Below are positions 38,001 through 49,326 of a stretch of DNA of 64,000 nt, piece by piece; position 1 is the first letter of the stretch; the number at the start of each line of letters is the position of its first letter. Source of the stretch: Bacteroidaceae bacterium. GTDB lineage: Bacteria; Bacteroidota; Bacteroidia; Bacteroidales; Bacteroidaceae. Location: positions 49,912-113,911 of the forward strand of contig JAFZDY010000057.1 of assembly GCA_017560945.1 (NCBI GenBank), written 5' to 3'. The position numbers and the translations under genes were made by a program. Under the pieces are notes generated by a model. That model was not told where the DNA came from, searched no databases, and saw nothing but the letters and a program-made list of their open reading frames with translations.

Positions 38001-40853
38001 CAATTGGAATTGAAATGGGAGACCTTCCGCAACAAACTGACACCCGGAACACAAGAAGAATGGACATTAAGTGTCAATCATCCGGATGGAACTACAGCCG
38101 ATGCAGAATTAGTAGCAAGTATGTACGATGCAGCATTGGACAAAATTGGTATTCAAGAGAATTGGTATTTTCCCCTTAGACGCCATAGAATAGATCTTTA
38201 TACTTATTGGAGAAGTTTAAATACCAGAAATATCGGTCATCACATTCCTTTTGACTTGCTAACAAAAAAAATTCCAAGCAATTGCCGCTATGATGATATT
38301 TTGGAACGATATTATACACTCCCACCCATTGGGGTAGTAACAGAAAATAGTGCAATAGAGAAATCTTTAGGATTTGGCTCTGTAATGGCCGTAAAAGGAC
38401 GAGTTGCAGAAGCAGATGTCATGATAAGTGAAAATGAAATAATGGCTGTATATGGGACAAAAAACACAGAAATAGTTTCCCCCGAACCACAACCCCAAGG
38501 AATGCTTCTTCGTGAGAACTTTACAGAGACAGCCTTTTTTCAGCCACACCTACGTACTGACTCCACAGGCAGAGTAAAGGTATGTTTTACATTACCAGAT
38601 AACTTGACACGTTGGCGTTTCCGAGCATTTGCACATACTCAGCAAATGGAATTTGGCACATTGGAGGACTATGCCACAGCTCAACGCGATTTTATGGTAC
38701 AACCTAATCTGCCACGTTTTATCCGCACAGGGGACAACACATCTGTGAGTGCCACCATCAGCAATCTATCAGAGAAACGTACAAAAGGTACCATCCGTTT
38801 GGAACTGATTGACCCCAAAACTGAACGTGTGATACTTACCCGCAAAAACAAATTCAGTATAGATGCAGGAAAAACAAGTACCGTCACTTTTTCATTTACG
38901 ATAAAGAATACGGATGTACCACTTCCCATCTGCCGTATAGTAGCAGATGGAGATAAATTCAGCGATGGAGAACAACACTACTTACCTGTACTGACAAACA
39001 AAGTATGGGTAACAGAGAGTGTGCCACTCATCGTAAATGAAACAGACACTGTTGTCAAGTCACTCGGCCATTTATTTAATCAACAAAGTCCAACAGCAAG
39101 CAATCATCGTCTAACCATAGAAATGACTGGAAATCCCATTTGGCAAGTAATACAAGCATTGCCCACCATAGCAACACCTACTACTGACGATGCATTCGCT
39201 TGGGTCACTGCTTGGTATGCACACCGTATGACATCACACATACTCCAATCACACCCACAAATAAAGACCATATTTGAGGGTTGGCAAACAGAAGATGCAA
39301 ATAAAGAAACATTGTGGAGCAATCTACAAAAAAACAAGGAATTAAAAAATATTCTATTAGATGAAACTCCATGGTTGACCAATGCGAATGATGAAACAGA
39401 ACAAAGAAAACAATTGCTTCATTTGTTTGACCAATCCAAGACCCAACAACGCGCAACCTATTATTTGGAAAAGTTGAGTGCATTACAAAATGCAGATGGT
39501 GGTTGGAGTTGGCACAATGGCATGAAAAGTAATCGCTATGTAACAACCTTTATCCTTGAGTTGATGGAGCGAGCCATGTACTTGATTGGAAGCCAAACAG
39601 GCTACGATATTCAGCGTATGATAACACTCGCCACAGAATATCTAAATAAAGAATTAGCAGAGGAATACCAACACATGAAGGATTGTGAAAAAAAGGGAGA
39701 ACAGATATACCCTTCAGAACTTACTTTAACCTATTTAGGTAGCCAAGCACTGAATGGAAAAATAGTGGACAAGCATACACAAGAAATTGCCGAATATATG
39801 GTAAATCTACTACCCAATCTGTTGAATGAACTCACTCCGTATGGCAAAGCCAAGACAAGTATCATTCTTAAACACTATGGTAAAGAGACAGAAGTTGCCA
39901 AATTCTTAACCTCACTCAAAGAATTTACAACTTATACTCCTGAAATGGGTAGATTCTTCGACAATCCGTCTTATACTTTAGGATGGAGAGATCAACATAT
40001 CCCCACCCAAGTAGCTATGATTGAGGCCCTCACACTCATGAAAGAAGACAGTCTATACATTGAACAAATGAAACAGTGGCTACTCATCCAAAAACGATCA
40101 CAAAGTTGGGATAATCCAATAAACTCTGTAGATGCAATACATGCATTACTATTACAAGGAGAGAGTTTGCTTGACACCAAATCACATACGACCATCAAAA
40201 TAGATGGAAAAGAGGTTACATCTAACTCCCTCTTGGGCTCTGAAATGAATTATTTGCAACGGACTTATGATACGAATGAATTAAAACATCTGCCTACCGA
40301 AATAAACATAGCAAAGACAGACAAAGGTACAGCATGGGGAGGTGTATATGCACAATACTTGGAAGATATGAGCAAGGTAACTTCCACATATACAGGATAT
40401 ACTAACACAAATTATGGTAAATCACTTAACCAACCCCTTAGTATCGAACGTACATGGTTGGTACAACGCCAGGTCAACAAACAAACGATTTGGGAACCTA
40501 TTACTTCAGAAACGACACTACATGTAGGTGAAAAAGTTGTATCAAGGATTATTATCCATGCCAATCGTGCTATGGATTTCGTACAAATAAAAGACCATCG
40601 TGCCGCATGTACAGAACCAACCAATAGCAGCTCAGGATATAAATTCAACAATGGTATAGGGTACTATCTTTCAGTAAAGGATGCATCCACACTCTACTTC
40701 ATAGACCATCTTCCCAAAGGAACATATACCTTTGAACAAACATATTACATCGACCGCACTGGTACATATCAAGCAGGAATTGCCACTGTACAATGTGCCT
40801 ATGCTCCCGAGTTTGTAGGACACTCTGAAAGCAATAGATTACAAGTAGAATAA
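35019..40853 (+). CDS. Alpha-2-macroglobulin family protein lacking the thioester motif
   Basis: The 1944-residue product has a signal peptide (MKRFIFTILIFTLVGLCTLSA) and no lipobox, so it is periplasmic or secreted. An N-terminal helical segment (about 25-330) is followed by MG/bait regions with the MG2 block SDRATFRPGQTIYIKGI. The A2M block FTETAFFQPHLRTDSTGRV then leads into DNLTRWRFRAFAHT, and the helical TED domain carries LQNADGGWSWHNG. At the usual CxEQ thioester site the sequence is PTTDDAFAW (about 1387-1395), with no Cys. The family traps proteases; a thioester-free form cannot couple covalently this way. It is divergent from the lipoprotein/barrel operon. The C-terminus (TYFIDHLPKGTYTFEQTYYI) is typical. 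Confidence 0.88.
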   Translation: MKRFIFTILIFTLVGLCTLSAQSYNQMWEEIEQAEKEGKPQTAISTAQKIFMKAQQERLAPQMMRAYLTAMAHRKHLSIDSLYVDIKELEDWASNPITSVNDAAILHSLLGSIYTNSARGKYTNQVIAELPEDMSEWTRLMYYQRAFDHFMTSVSRLEELRKYSTHDYSPIMFYGVWSNYYDHDMMHLIGRRAAFGIRDIENQLSRAYKQTEWKSFTLDYEQFRKDTLTPISAYDCPTQVMRIFQRMLSLINPDEQPDGWIFMELNRLNVIPEYLKNDETYDEHLSLLYRMKERFNTSELCGCIFLDIAKIYQRQQKYPEALEALREGMKKYPTYKGVNLLYNMENEILQPYFYMFNIEDSYFYPEESLQLSVRHRNLNHFTIWLRSVDCPFDTLQKYYNQPEELKKYSKFHSEHKFQLENHAKLLQKDTIVNLTLPHTNGVYLIESLANGKGSNLSMLYLSPFQILELQQPGNITTYTVVDNKSGHPIPNATMQIATQEQKTKEMKVIETHLTDKQGSVSIESKTDEMFIRISTETDNTMPYVYTSTNWNRPTEEKKQIYTKLISDRATFRPGQTIYIKGISYWHLPNDSIHTAKNETFNLKLTDPKGEILREKIVKTNDFGSFSTEFLLPIEALNGNYQIKIDNDPIKIGTSLSFRIEEYKLPTFEVTFDKVMVAYAIGDTVTLTGEARSYSGVPIANGKVAYHISLNHEGWLHGWDGVDYKYEEDQGNTTTDEEGRFNIKVHLKEIPNINRFCWWRYDCSITADVTSTSGESHDANTTLQLRSCPLVLYIKQKDFYNKKGFPHPFTFRVTNLNDELVETQVTYNIYQADESNEQNRNLIYQGSVQSNTSLSLDFLDKLPSAYYIVEATTALEGKTDSTRTNTSFYLFAENETKVPLGKNNWFYWLEDEVDIGEPARLQFGTTEQDAYIMMDVFSENAHIDSRRFYMTDTIQNFTFDYLPQYGNGMHVHVTYVKNGKVYNFSHNINKKRSDRQLELKWETFRNKLTPGTQEEWTLSVNHPDGTTADAELVASMYDAALDKIGIQENWYFPLRRHRIDLYTYWRSLNTRNIGHHIPFDLLTKKIPSNCRYDDILERYYTLPPIGVVTENSAIEKSLGFGSVMAVKGRVAEADVMISENEIMAVYGTKNTEIVSPEPQPQGMLLRENFTETAFFQPHLRTDSTGRVKVCFTLPDNLTRWRFRAFAHTQQMEFGTLEDYATAQRDFMVQPNLPRFIRTGDNTSVSATISNLSEKRTKGTIRLELIDPKTERVILTRKNKFSIDAGKTSTVTFSFTIKNTDVPLPICRIVADGDKFSDGEQHYLPVLTNKVWVTESVPLIVNETDTVVKSLGHLFNQQSPTASNHRLTIEMTGNPIWQVIQALPTIATPTTDDAFAWVTAWYAHRMTSHILQSHPQIKTIFEGWQTEDANKETLWSNLQKNKELKNILLDETPWLTNANDETEQRKQLLHLFDQSKTQQRATYYLEKLSALQNADGGWSWHNGMKSNRYVTTFILELMERAMYLIGSQTGYDIQRMITLATEYLNKELAEEYQHMKDCEKKGEQIYPSELTLTYLGSQALNGKIVDKHTQEIAEYMVNLLPNLLNELTPYGKAKTSIILKHYGKETEVAKFLTSLKEFTTYTPEMGRFFDNPSYTLGWRDQHIPTQVAMIEALTLMKEDSLYIEQMKQWLLIQKRSQSWDNPINSVDAIHALLLQGESLLDTKSHTTIKIDGKEVTSNSLLGSEMNYLQRTYDTNELKHLPTEINIAKTDKGTAWGGVYAQYLEDMSKVTSTYTGYTNTNYGKSLNQPLSIERTWLVQRQVNKQTIWEPITSETTLHVGEKVVSRIIIHANRAMDFVQIKDHRAACTEPTNSSSGYKFNNGIGYYLSVKDASTLYFIDHLPKGTYTFEQTYYIDRTGTYQAGIATVQCAYAPEFVGHSESNRLQVE

Positions 40854-42984
<2,131 letters not shown>

Positions 42985-43042
42985 CAGAATTGCCAAGAAA
43001 CAACTGTAAATCTCAAATTCTCGGTAAGAAGAATAAGAGGAT

Positions 43043-43101
43043 GTGTCAAAAATAAATTAGACGTAATCCGTACCTAAAAACAAATGTCATCATTTTGACA
43101 C
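43043..43101. terminator. Hairpin between eno and pflA containing a shortened repeat
   Basis: GTGTCAAA(A) at 43043 pairs with TTTTGACAC ending at 43101. The loop contains TTAGACGTAATCCGTACCTAA, a deletion form of the ATCCGTG repeat. It could end both convergent transcripts. Confidence 0.5.
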
Positions 43102-43113
43102 TTCCTCTTTCAA

Positions 43114-43836
43114 TTAACCAACTGGTTTGTAAGTGGCAAAGATTTCTTTTACGCGGTGCAATTTTTCCTTATTCAAGGGCTCTACACCTTCCAAGGGATA
43201 AGGGATACCCAGTTGTTGGTATTTATATGCACCCATTGTGTGATATGGCAAGACTTCCACTTTTTCAACCGACTGATAGTTGGCAATGTGGCGCGCAAGG
43301 GACTCCACATCATCTTCATTGTCCGTCAATCCTGGCACCACCACATGGCGAATCCATGTAGGGACATTTCTACGCTCCAATTCATCCAAAAAACGGAGTG
43401 GGTTCACCCCTTCCACACCTGTCAGGCGAGGATGTAGTTCGGCATTAAACGTCTTAATATCCAGCATCACCAATTTGGTATAATCCAATACAGAAAAAGC
43501 CAGTGGTGTGCAAATGATTCCTGAAGTATCCAATGCTGTATGCAATCCCTCTTCGGCGCACAAGCGGAAATACTCGCGCACAAACGAGGCCTGCATCAAG
43601 GGTTCACCTCCTGTCACGGTCACTCCCCCATTGGCAATAAAACTACGATAGCGTATCGTTTCTGCAAACAACTCTTCAGGAGTCATCTCATACTGACACT
43701 TTCCATTTACATCCCACGTATCAGGATTATGACAATACTGACATCTAAGGGGACAACCCTGCATGAACGTCACAAAACGGATACCTGGTCCGTCCACCGT
43801 ACCAAAACTTTCAAAGGAATGAATACGACCAGTCAT
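43114..43836 (-). CDS. pflA: Pyruvate formate-lyase activating enzyme
   Basis: The 240-residue radical-SAM enzyme installs the glycyl radical on PflB. The cluster motif is MQGCPLRCQYCHNPDTW (CxxxCxxC, about 28-40), and a GGEPLMQ motif follows. It starts MTGRIHSFESFGTVDGPGIRF, the normal beginning. It lies downstream of pflB, with a 111-base gap holding a palindromic repeat. Both gene ends carry copies of that repeat. Confidence 0.95.
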   Translation of the reverse strand: MTGRIHSFESFGTVDGPGIRFVTFMQGCPLRCQYCHNPDTWDVNGKCQYEMTPEELFAETIRYRSFIANGGVTVTGGEPLMQASFVREYFRLCAEEGLHTALDTSGIICTPLAFSVLDYTKLVMLDIKTFNAELHPRLTGVEGVNPLRFLDELERRNVPTWIRHVVVPGLTDNEDDVESLARHIANYQSVEKVEVLPYHTMGAYKYQQLGIPYPLEGVEPLNKEKLHRVKEIFATYKPVG

Positions 43837-43851
43837 ACAAAAGAAAGAGAG

Positions 43852-43925
43852 TGTATCAAAAATAATTTAGGCACGGACTACACGGATTTACATTTTGAAA
43901 ATTATCCGTGAAATCCGCGCCTAAA
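43852..43925. repeat. Palindromic intergenic repeat (ATCCGTG family), copy between pflA and pflB
   Basis: Left arm AGGCACGGACTACACGGATT; right arm ATCCGTGAAATCCGCGCCT, with the 5' flank GTATCAAAAATAATTT. It would be transcribed with pflB-pflA and form a hairpin in the mRNA. Confidence 0.85.
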
Positions 43926-43947
43926 AGAATAAATAGTTGTCAATCAA

Positions 43948-46185
43948 TTAAAGTGAGTGATTGATTGTACGTGAAATTACATCCAACTGTTGCTCACGAG
44001 TCAACTTCACGAAGTTCACTGCATAACCAGAAACACGGATAGTCAACTGGGGATACTTTTCGGGATGTTCCATTGCATCTTCCAACAATTCGCGATCAAA
44101 TACGTTCACATTCAAGTGTTGACCACCATCGGGAGTAAAATATCCGTTCAACAAGCCAACTAAGTTGTTAATTTGTGCTTCGCGGCTCTTACCCAATGTA
44201 GCAGGTGATACGGCGAATGTATATGAAATACCGTCATGTGCATGTTGGAAAGGCAACTTAGCTACTGATGACAATGCAGCCACAGCACCCTTCAAGTCAC
44301 GTCCGTTCATGGGGTTCGCACCAGGTGCAAACGGAGCACCAGCAGGACGACCATCAGGAGTAGAACCAGTATTCTTACCATAAACCACGTTAGAAGTGAT
44401 GGTCAAGATTGACTGAGTAGGTACAGCATGACGATAAGTTTGGTGCTGACGCAAGTACTCCATGAAGCGTTCTGTAATATCTACAGCAATCTTGTCTGTA
44501 CGCTCGTCGTTGTTACCGAATGGTACATATTCACCTTCGCGTTCAAAGTCTACAGCCAAGCCACGCTCGTCACGGATGATGCGTACCTTACAATCACGGA
44601 TAGCAGCAATAGAGTCGGCCACGATAGAAAGGCCGGCAATACCAGTAGCGCGGATACGCTCTACATCACCATCGTGAAGTGCCATTTCGTATGCCTCGTA
44701 TGCATACTTATCGTGCATGTAGTGAATAATCTTCAAACCGTTTACATATACCTTAGCCAACCAACGCATCATCTGCTCGAACTTAGGCATGAACTCATCC
44801 AAAGTCAAGTATTCACCCTTGATGGCATCATACATAGGAGCAATCTGCTCACCAGTGCGTTCGTCGCGTCCACCATTGATAGCGTACAACATACACTTAG
44901 CCAAGTTAGCACGTGCACCGAAGAACTGCATCTGCTTACCAATTTTCATAGGAGATACGCAGCAAGCGATACCGTAGTCATCACCATAGTCAGGGCGCAT
45001 CAAGTCATCGTTCTCATACTGGATAGCAGAGGTATCGATAGAAACCTTTGCACAGAAGCGCTTCCAGTTTTCAGGAGAATTAGCAGACCAGAGTACTGTC
45101 AAGTTAGGTTCGGGAGCAGGACCCAAGTTATACAAAGTGTGAAGGAAGCGGAAAGAGGTCTTAGTAACCAAAGTACGTCCATCCAATCCCTGTCCACCCA
45201 AAGACTCAGTCACCCATACAGGATCACCAGAGAACAAGTCGTTATACTCAGGTGTACGCAAGAAACGAACAATACGCAATTTGATGATCAACTGATCTAC
45301 CATTTCCTGTGCTTCAGATTCAGTAATCTTACCCTCGGCCAAATCCTTTTCAATATAGATATCGAGGAAGGTTGAGATACGACCGATAGACATTGCTGCA
45401 CCATCCTGATCTTTCACGGCGCCCAAGTATGCCAAATATACGAATTGTACAGCCTCCAATGCACCTACAGCAGGACGAGTCACATCAAAGCCATATGAAG
45501 CACACATTTTCTCGAAGCTCTTCAAAGCCTTGATTTGCTCAGAAGTCTCTTCACGTTGTTGTACAATTTCGTCTGTGATTTCTTGAATATCCAAACGCTT
45601 AAGGAAACGCTTCTTCTCCTCAATCAAATTTGTGGTACCATAGAGGGCAACACGACGATAGTCACCGATGATACGTCCACGTCCGTATGCATCAGGCAAA
45701 CCAGTGATGATGTGTGAATGACGAGCAGCCAACACCTCTTCAGGATAAGCTGAGAACACACCTTCATTGTGAGTCTTGCGATACTTGGTAAAGATTTCCT
45801 TAGTCATCGGATCGAGTTGATATCCGTAAGCCTTCAAACCATTTTCCACCATACGAATACCTCCCTTGGGGAAGATACCACGCTTCAGCGGAGCATCGGT
45901 CTGCAAACCTACAATCACCTCATTTTCCTTATCGATATATCCAGGTCCGTATGTTTCCAAGCTCTGAGGCAAGCGTGTTTCTGCATCCAACACACCCTTC
46001 TCACGCTCGATAACGAACAATTCAGTCAATTTATTCCATACTTTGCGAGTCTTCTCTGTAGAGCCCACCAAGAACGAATCGTCTCCTTCATAAGGAGTGT
46101 AGTTGTTCTGAATAAAGTCTCTTACATTGATTTCCGCTTTCCAATGATTACCCTTAAAGCAGTTCTGAATACCCTTTAATTCCAT
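43948..46185 (-). CDS. pflB: Formate C-acetyltransferase (pyruvate formate-lyase)
   Basis: The 745-residue glycyl-radical enzyme splits pyruvate with CoA to acetyl-CoA and formate under anaerobic conditions. The catalytic Cys pair is in [13 protein letters not shown] (about 407-408), and the glycyl radical is in RVSGYAVNF (about 720). It feeds Pta/AckA, whose genes lie at 51.8-54.2 kb. A -7 box at 46224-46232 supports the start. The enzyme is complete, and the adjacent pflA completes the system. Confidence 0.96.
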   Translation of the reverse strand: MELKGIQNCFKGNHWKAEINVRDFIQNNYTPYEGDDSFLVGSTEKTRKVWNKLTELFVIEREKGVLDAETRLPQSLETYGPGYIDKENEVIVGLQTDAPLKRGIFPKGGIRMVENGLKAYGYQLDPMTKEIFTKYRKTHNEGVFSAYPEEVLAARHSHIITGLPDAYGRGRIIGDYRRVALYGTTNLIEEKKRFLKRLDIQEITDEIVQQREETSEQIKALKSFEKMCASYGFDVTRPAVGALEAVQFVYLAYLGAVKDQDGAAMSIGRISTFLDIYIEKDLAEGKITESEAQEMVDQLIIKLRIVRFLRTPEYNDLFSGDPVWVTESLGGQGLDGRTLVTKTSFRFLHTLYNLGPAPEPNLTVLWSANSPENWKRFCAKVSIDTSAIQYENDDLMRPDYGDDYGIACCVSPMKIGKQMQFFGARANLAKCMLYAINGGRDERTGEQIAPMYDAIKGEYLTLDEFMPKFEQMMRWLAKVYVNGLKIIHYMHDKYAYEAYEMALHDGDVERIRATGIAGLSIVADSIAAIRDCKVRIIRDERGLAVDFEREGEYVPFGNNDERTDKIAVDITERFMEYLRQHQTYRHAVPTQSILTITSNVVYGKNTGSTPDGRPAGAPFAPGANPMNGRDLKGAVAALSSVAKLPFQHAHDGISYTFAVSPATLGKSREAQINNLVGLLNGYFTPDGGQHLNVNVFDRELLEDAMEHPEKYPQLTIRVSGYAVNFVKLTREQQLDVISRTINHSL

Positions 46186-46223
46186 AATTACTTACAAATT
46201 GTTTTATATAACTTAATTTCCCT

Positions 46224-46232
46224 GCAAATGTA
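46224..46232 (-). promoter_or_regulatory. -7 box for pflB-pflA
   Basis: TACATTTGC on the minus strand, 38 bases before the pflB ATG, with TTG at 46251-46253 (18-base spacer). Confidence 0.65.
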
Positions 46233-46443
46233 GTTTATTTTGTTTAATTACAAGCATATTCTAACTACAACTTTACACTTTTCATTTAAATAAAGAAACT
46301 TTGTAAAGACGAGATTGCAAATCTTCATCTGACAACGTTTACAAACATCGCAAATCACAAAATCTACATTTTTAGAAAATATTCTCAATTCCTTACAAAC
46401 CCTCATTCCTGAGTCCTACAATCATCGTTTCATATAAAAAAGA

Positions 46444-46479
46444 AAAGCGCGACACATATTTGAAATACGGTCGCACTTT
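46444..46479 (-). terminator. Terminator of dnaA
   Basis: On the minus strand AAAGTGCGAC pairs with GTCGCGCTTT (10 pairs, one G-T) around a 16-base loop, followed by TCTTTTTTAT. Confidence 0.75.
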
Positions 46480-46536
46480 AGAATTCATATTTGAAATTTA
46501 TTTCTCGTTCAACAAAGTCAACGATGTCGCTATTGC

Positions 46537-47946
46537 TTATCTACGTCGTAATTGATTTTCCAACTCTTCGATTTCACTCTTGAAGACCTTGTCCACCTCT
46601 ATTTGAGCACCGACAATCTTACAAGCATGAAGCACTGTCGCATGGTCACGCTTACCTATAAGTTTACCAATCTTTGACGAAGAGGCTTCAGTATGTTTCT
46701 TTGCCAAATACATAGCCACCTGACGAACCTGTACAATCTCGCGTTTACGAACCTTACTAAATACGTCATTTGTATCCACTCCATAATGCTCGCATACCTT
46801 TTCCAACACATCGGATACATCGAGAGGTTTCTGCTCTACCATACGAACAGCCTTACGCACTACACGCTCAGCCATTTCTACATCTACATTCCTATTATAT
46901 ACGGTAGAATGTGCCATCAAAGAGATTACAACACCCTCAAGGTCACGTACACTCTCATCCACGTGCTCAGCAATGTAGTCAATCACCTTTTCAGAGAACT
47001 TCAAACCATCACGACGCACCTTGTCACGCAAAATATTCTTTCGCAACTCCACATTGGGACGCTCCATCTCTGCAATCAATCCCCACTTGAATCGGGTCAA
47101 CAAGCGATCTTCCATCCCCTGCAACATCACAGGTGAACGATCGGAAGTAAGAATCAACTGTTTTCCCGTCTGGTGCAGATGATTGAAAATATGGAAGAAT
47201 GTATTTTGGGTCTTTGTCAAAGCCGCAAACTCCTGAATATCATCGATAATCAATACATCAATAGATTGATAGAAATTGATGAAATTGTTCACGGTATTCT
47301 CGCGTACAGAACTTGTATATTGCACCTGGAAAAGATGTGCCGACACGTACAAAACACGTTTTTCCGGATAAAGTTCCTTAATGCGTGTACCTATAGCATT
47401 TACCAGATGAGTCTTTCCTACACCCGATGGACCATAGATAAACAAAGGATTAAAAGATGTCTTAGCCGGACTTTGTGCAACAGCTTCACCCGCAGTGCGT
47501 GATAACTTATTACTAAGACCTTCGATGAAATTCTCAAAATTGTACTTCGGATTCAATCGAGGATCCAACTCCTGTACCGCAGGCATAGGTGGAGATGCTA
47601 CCACCTTGTTACCATCTTGGGGAATAGACTTCTGTACAACAGCAGTTGACGAACGATCACTCTCCCACTCTTGTTTCTTCTGATTCTCCTTATCAGTAAG
47701 TACACGATATACCAAACGGGTACCATCACCAAAATAGCGATATATACCAGTGCGGAGCAAGTCAAGGTAATGTTCCTCCAAATATTCATATACAAAGGGA
47801 CTAGGCACCCCCAACATAAGGGTGTTTCCTTCGTACTTAATTGGACGAATGGACAGGAAGAATTTGTCATACGTAGCCGACGAAATATTGTCTGCAAAGA
47901 ATTTCAGACAAGCCTCCCAACGTTCTACAAGTTTATTGTCCATCAT
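46537..47946 (-). CDS. dnaA: Chromosomal replication initiator DnaA
   Basis: The 469-residue AAA+ protein opens the replication origin. Domain I (about 1-90, [16 protein letters not shown]) is followed by a linker, then Walker [16 protein letters not shown], Walker [12 protein letters not shown], a sensor block [11 protein letters not shown] and the domain IV signature [15 protein letters not shown]. Two ATGs (47946 and 47943) are possible starts. The gene has its own terminator. It is not linked to dnaN, recF or rpmH here. The upstream gap lacks a convincing cluster of DnaA boxes. Confidence 0.96.
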   Translation of the reverse strand: MMDNKLVERWEACLKFFADNISSATYDKFFLSIRPIKYEGNTLMLGVPSPFVYEYLEEHYLDLLRTGIYRYFGDGTRLVYRVLTDKENQKKQEWESDRSSTAVVQKSIPQDGNKVVASPPMPAVQELDPRLNPKYNFENFIEGLSNKLSRTAGEAVAQSPAKTSFNPLFIYGPSGVGKTHLVNAIGTRIKELYPEKRVLYVSAHLFQVQYTSSVRENTVNNFINFYQSIDVLIIDDIQEFAALTKTQNTFFHIFNHLHQTGKQLILTSDRSPVMLQGMEDRLLTRFKWGLIAEMERPNVELRKNILRDKVRRDGLKFSEKVIDYIAEHVDESVRDLEGVVISLMAHSTVYNRNVDVEMAERVVRKAVRMVEQKPLDVSDVLEKVCEHYGVDTNDVFSKVRKREIVQVRQVAMYLAKKHTEASSSKIGKLIGKRDHATVLHACKIVGAQIEVDKVFKSEIEELENQLRRR

Positions 47947-48393
47947 ATTTTTAATATACCTTTAACTTTATTGGTAGCATTTCACGGTGCAAAGTTGCGA
48001 ATCTTATTTGAAATAAAAAAATCATTTTTTCTTTGGTTTTTCTTTGCCAATAATAAGATTTTAGAATTCAGCAAGTTAGATTCACCTCAAATTCCCCAAT
48101 TATTTAGAAACTCACTTTTATCATAATACACTATTCTTCAACAACTTAAGAACTAAATCATTATTAAATCAAGAAAAACAAAACAAATTTTCCTCCCTTC
48201 ACAAGATGCTATAAACCCACGATGTTTCAAGCGTTTCAGCAACCCGAGATTATAAAATTGTTTATTTAGACAAAATCTAATAAAGACTTTTGATGCGTTC
48301 TTCAACATTTATGAAAAGTCACCAAATGAAAGAGTGGATAAACCGTCAAAACCATTCATCCACTCTTCACATTTTATCGATATGCTTAGCATC
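47947..48393. other. 447-base AT-rich gap upstream of dnaA
   Basis: AT-rich without a gene. CAACTTTGC on the minus strand (47985-47993, one mismatch) could be the dnaA -7 box. One 8/9 match to a DnaA box (TTATCCACT, 48333-48341) lies in the stem of a hairpin, so I do not call an origin. Confidence 0.5.
48330..48367 (-). terminator. Hairpin after the MCE gene
   Basis: AAGAGTGGAT and ATCCACTCTT form a perfect 10-base stem around an 18-base loop, 27 bases after the MCE stop. The T-run is weak. Confidence 0.6.
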
Positions 48394-49287
48394 TCAATTG
48401 TCTTTTCGACCAAAGATGGAGAAATGTACGTATCGTTTGGGATGAGACTTTACGTCATCGAGTAACGTAGCCGCATTTCCTGCCGTACGTGTCAAATTGT
48501 TGTAGAGTGTTTTATCCTGAAGGAGCATTCCTACCGTGCCATTAGTACTTTGCAATTCATCCGTAAACTTCTTGACTCCATCCAATGTAGCGTTGACCTT
48601 TTCTATGGTAGCCACGTAATTTATATCCTTCAGATTATCACTGATTGTCACAAAGTTGGACGTTACAGTATTGAGGTTGGTAGTAATTGCGGGTAAGTCG
48701 TTCTTCAGAAGACTATTCAATTCCTTCGTTGTCACCTGCAAGTTTGCCGTAATCTGCTCTGTATTGTGCAGGGTATTGGTCAATGCCTGATCGGCCAATA
48801 AACTATTGAGTGAGCCAAGGATAGAATCCAACTTGGGGAGCATACTTTCAATCTTGGGCATCAGATTTGCCGCGGCTCCTAACATGCCTGCATTTACTGA
48901 ACCTGAGAGTGTATCGCCTGCGGCATGAAAACGAGCGGACTTAGAGGGAAGTATCAAATTCATCTTTACTGTACCCAACATATCCGACTCCAACTCTGCC
49001 GTTGTCCCTTGGGGAAGTTTCATATCGCTATCAAGGTCTATCTCCACCACGATATTGCCTGAGTGCTCGTAATCGTATTTAATGTCGCGTACAATACCAA
49101 CTCCAAATCCATTGGCATAAACAGGGCTGGAAGTTACAAGACCTGCAATGTTTTCGAACTCCACATAATATGCTACTCCACTTTTGAACAGATTGATACC
49201 TTTCAGAAAGTTAACGCCACACACCAATAGGGCAATAGCGACAATGCCTGTCAACCCTATCTTTGCTTCTTTTGTCCAAAATTTCAT
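48394..49287 (-). CDS. MCE/MlaD-family lipid-transport protein
   Basis: The 297-residue product has one N-terminal membrane helix (EAKIGLTGIVAIALLVCGVNFL) and an MCE domain (about 38-115; GVAYYVEFENIAGLVTSSPVYANGFGVG). A long helical, Thr/Asn/Leu-rich tail follows. MCE proteins form hexameric rings or tubes carrying phospholipids between membranes with an ABC transporter. No MlaE/MlaF partner is adjacent in this window. It follows the amidase gene by 39 bases and ends with a hairpin. Confidence 0.88.
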   Translation of the reverse strand: MKFWTKEAKIGLTGIVAIALLVCGVNFLKGINLFKSGVAYYVEFENIAGLVTSSPVYANGFGVGIVRDIKYDYEHSGNIVVEIDLDSDMKLPQGTTAELESDMLGTVKMNLILPSKSARFHAAGDTLSGSVNAGMLGAAANLMPKIESMLPKLDSILGSLNSLLADQALTNTLHNTEQITANLQVTTKELNSLLKNDLPAITTNLNTVTSNFVTISDNLKDINYVATIEKVNATLDGVKKFTDELQSTNGTVGMLLQDKTLYNNLTRTAGNAATLLDDVKSHPKRYVHFSIFGRKDN

Positions 49288-49326
49288 TATCTTCTCCTTT
49301 ATACCTTTATATATTATATATAGTCT

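Larger units (their letters stand above)
46186..46536. other. 351-base gap between pflB and dnaA
   Basis: It contains the pflB promoter and the dnaA terminator. The middle part (46260-46430) is AT-rich with TTTGTAAA/TTTACAAA-like words that might be regulator sites. No gene is seen. Confidence 0.5.

Noticed and set aside
47947-48393. Replication origin next to dnaA
   Set aside because: Only one near-match to a DnaA box, which is part of a terminator-like stem; no clustered boxes.
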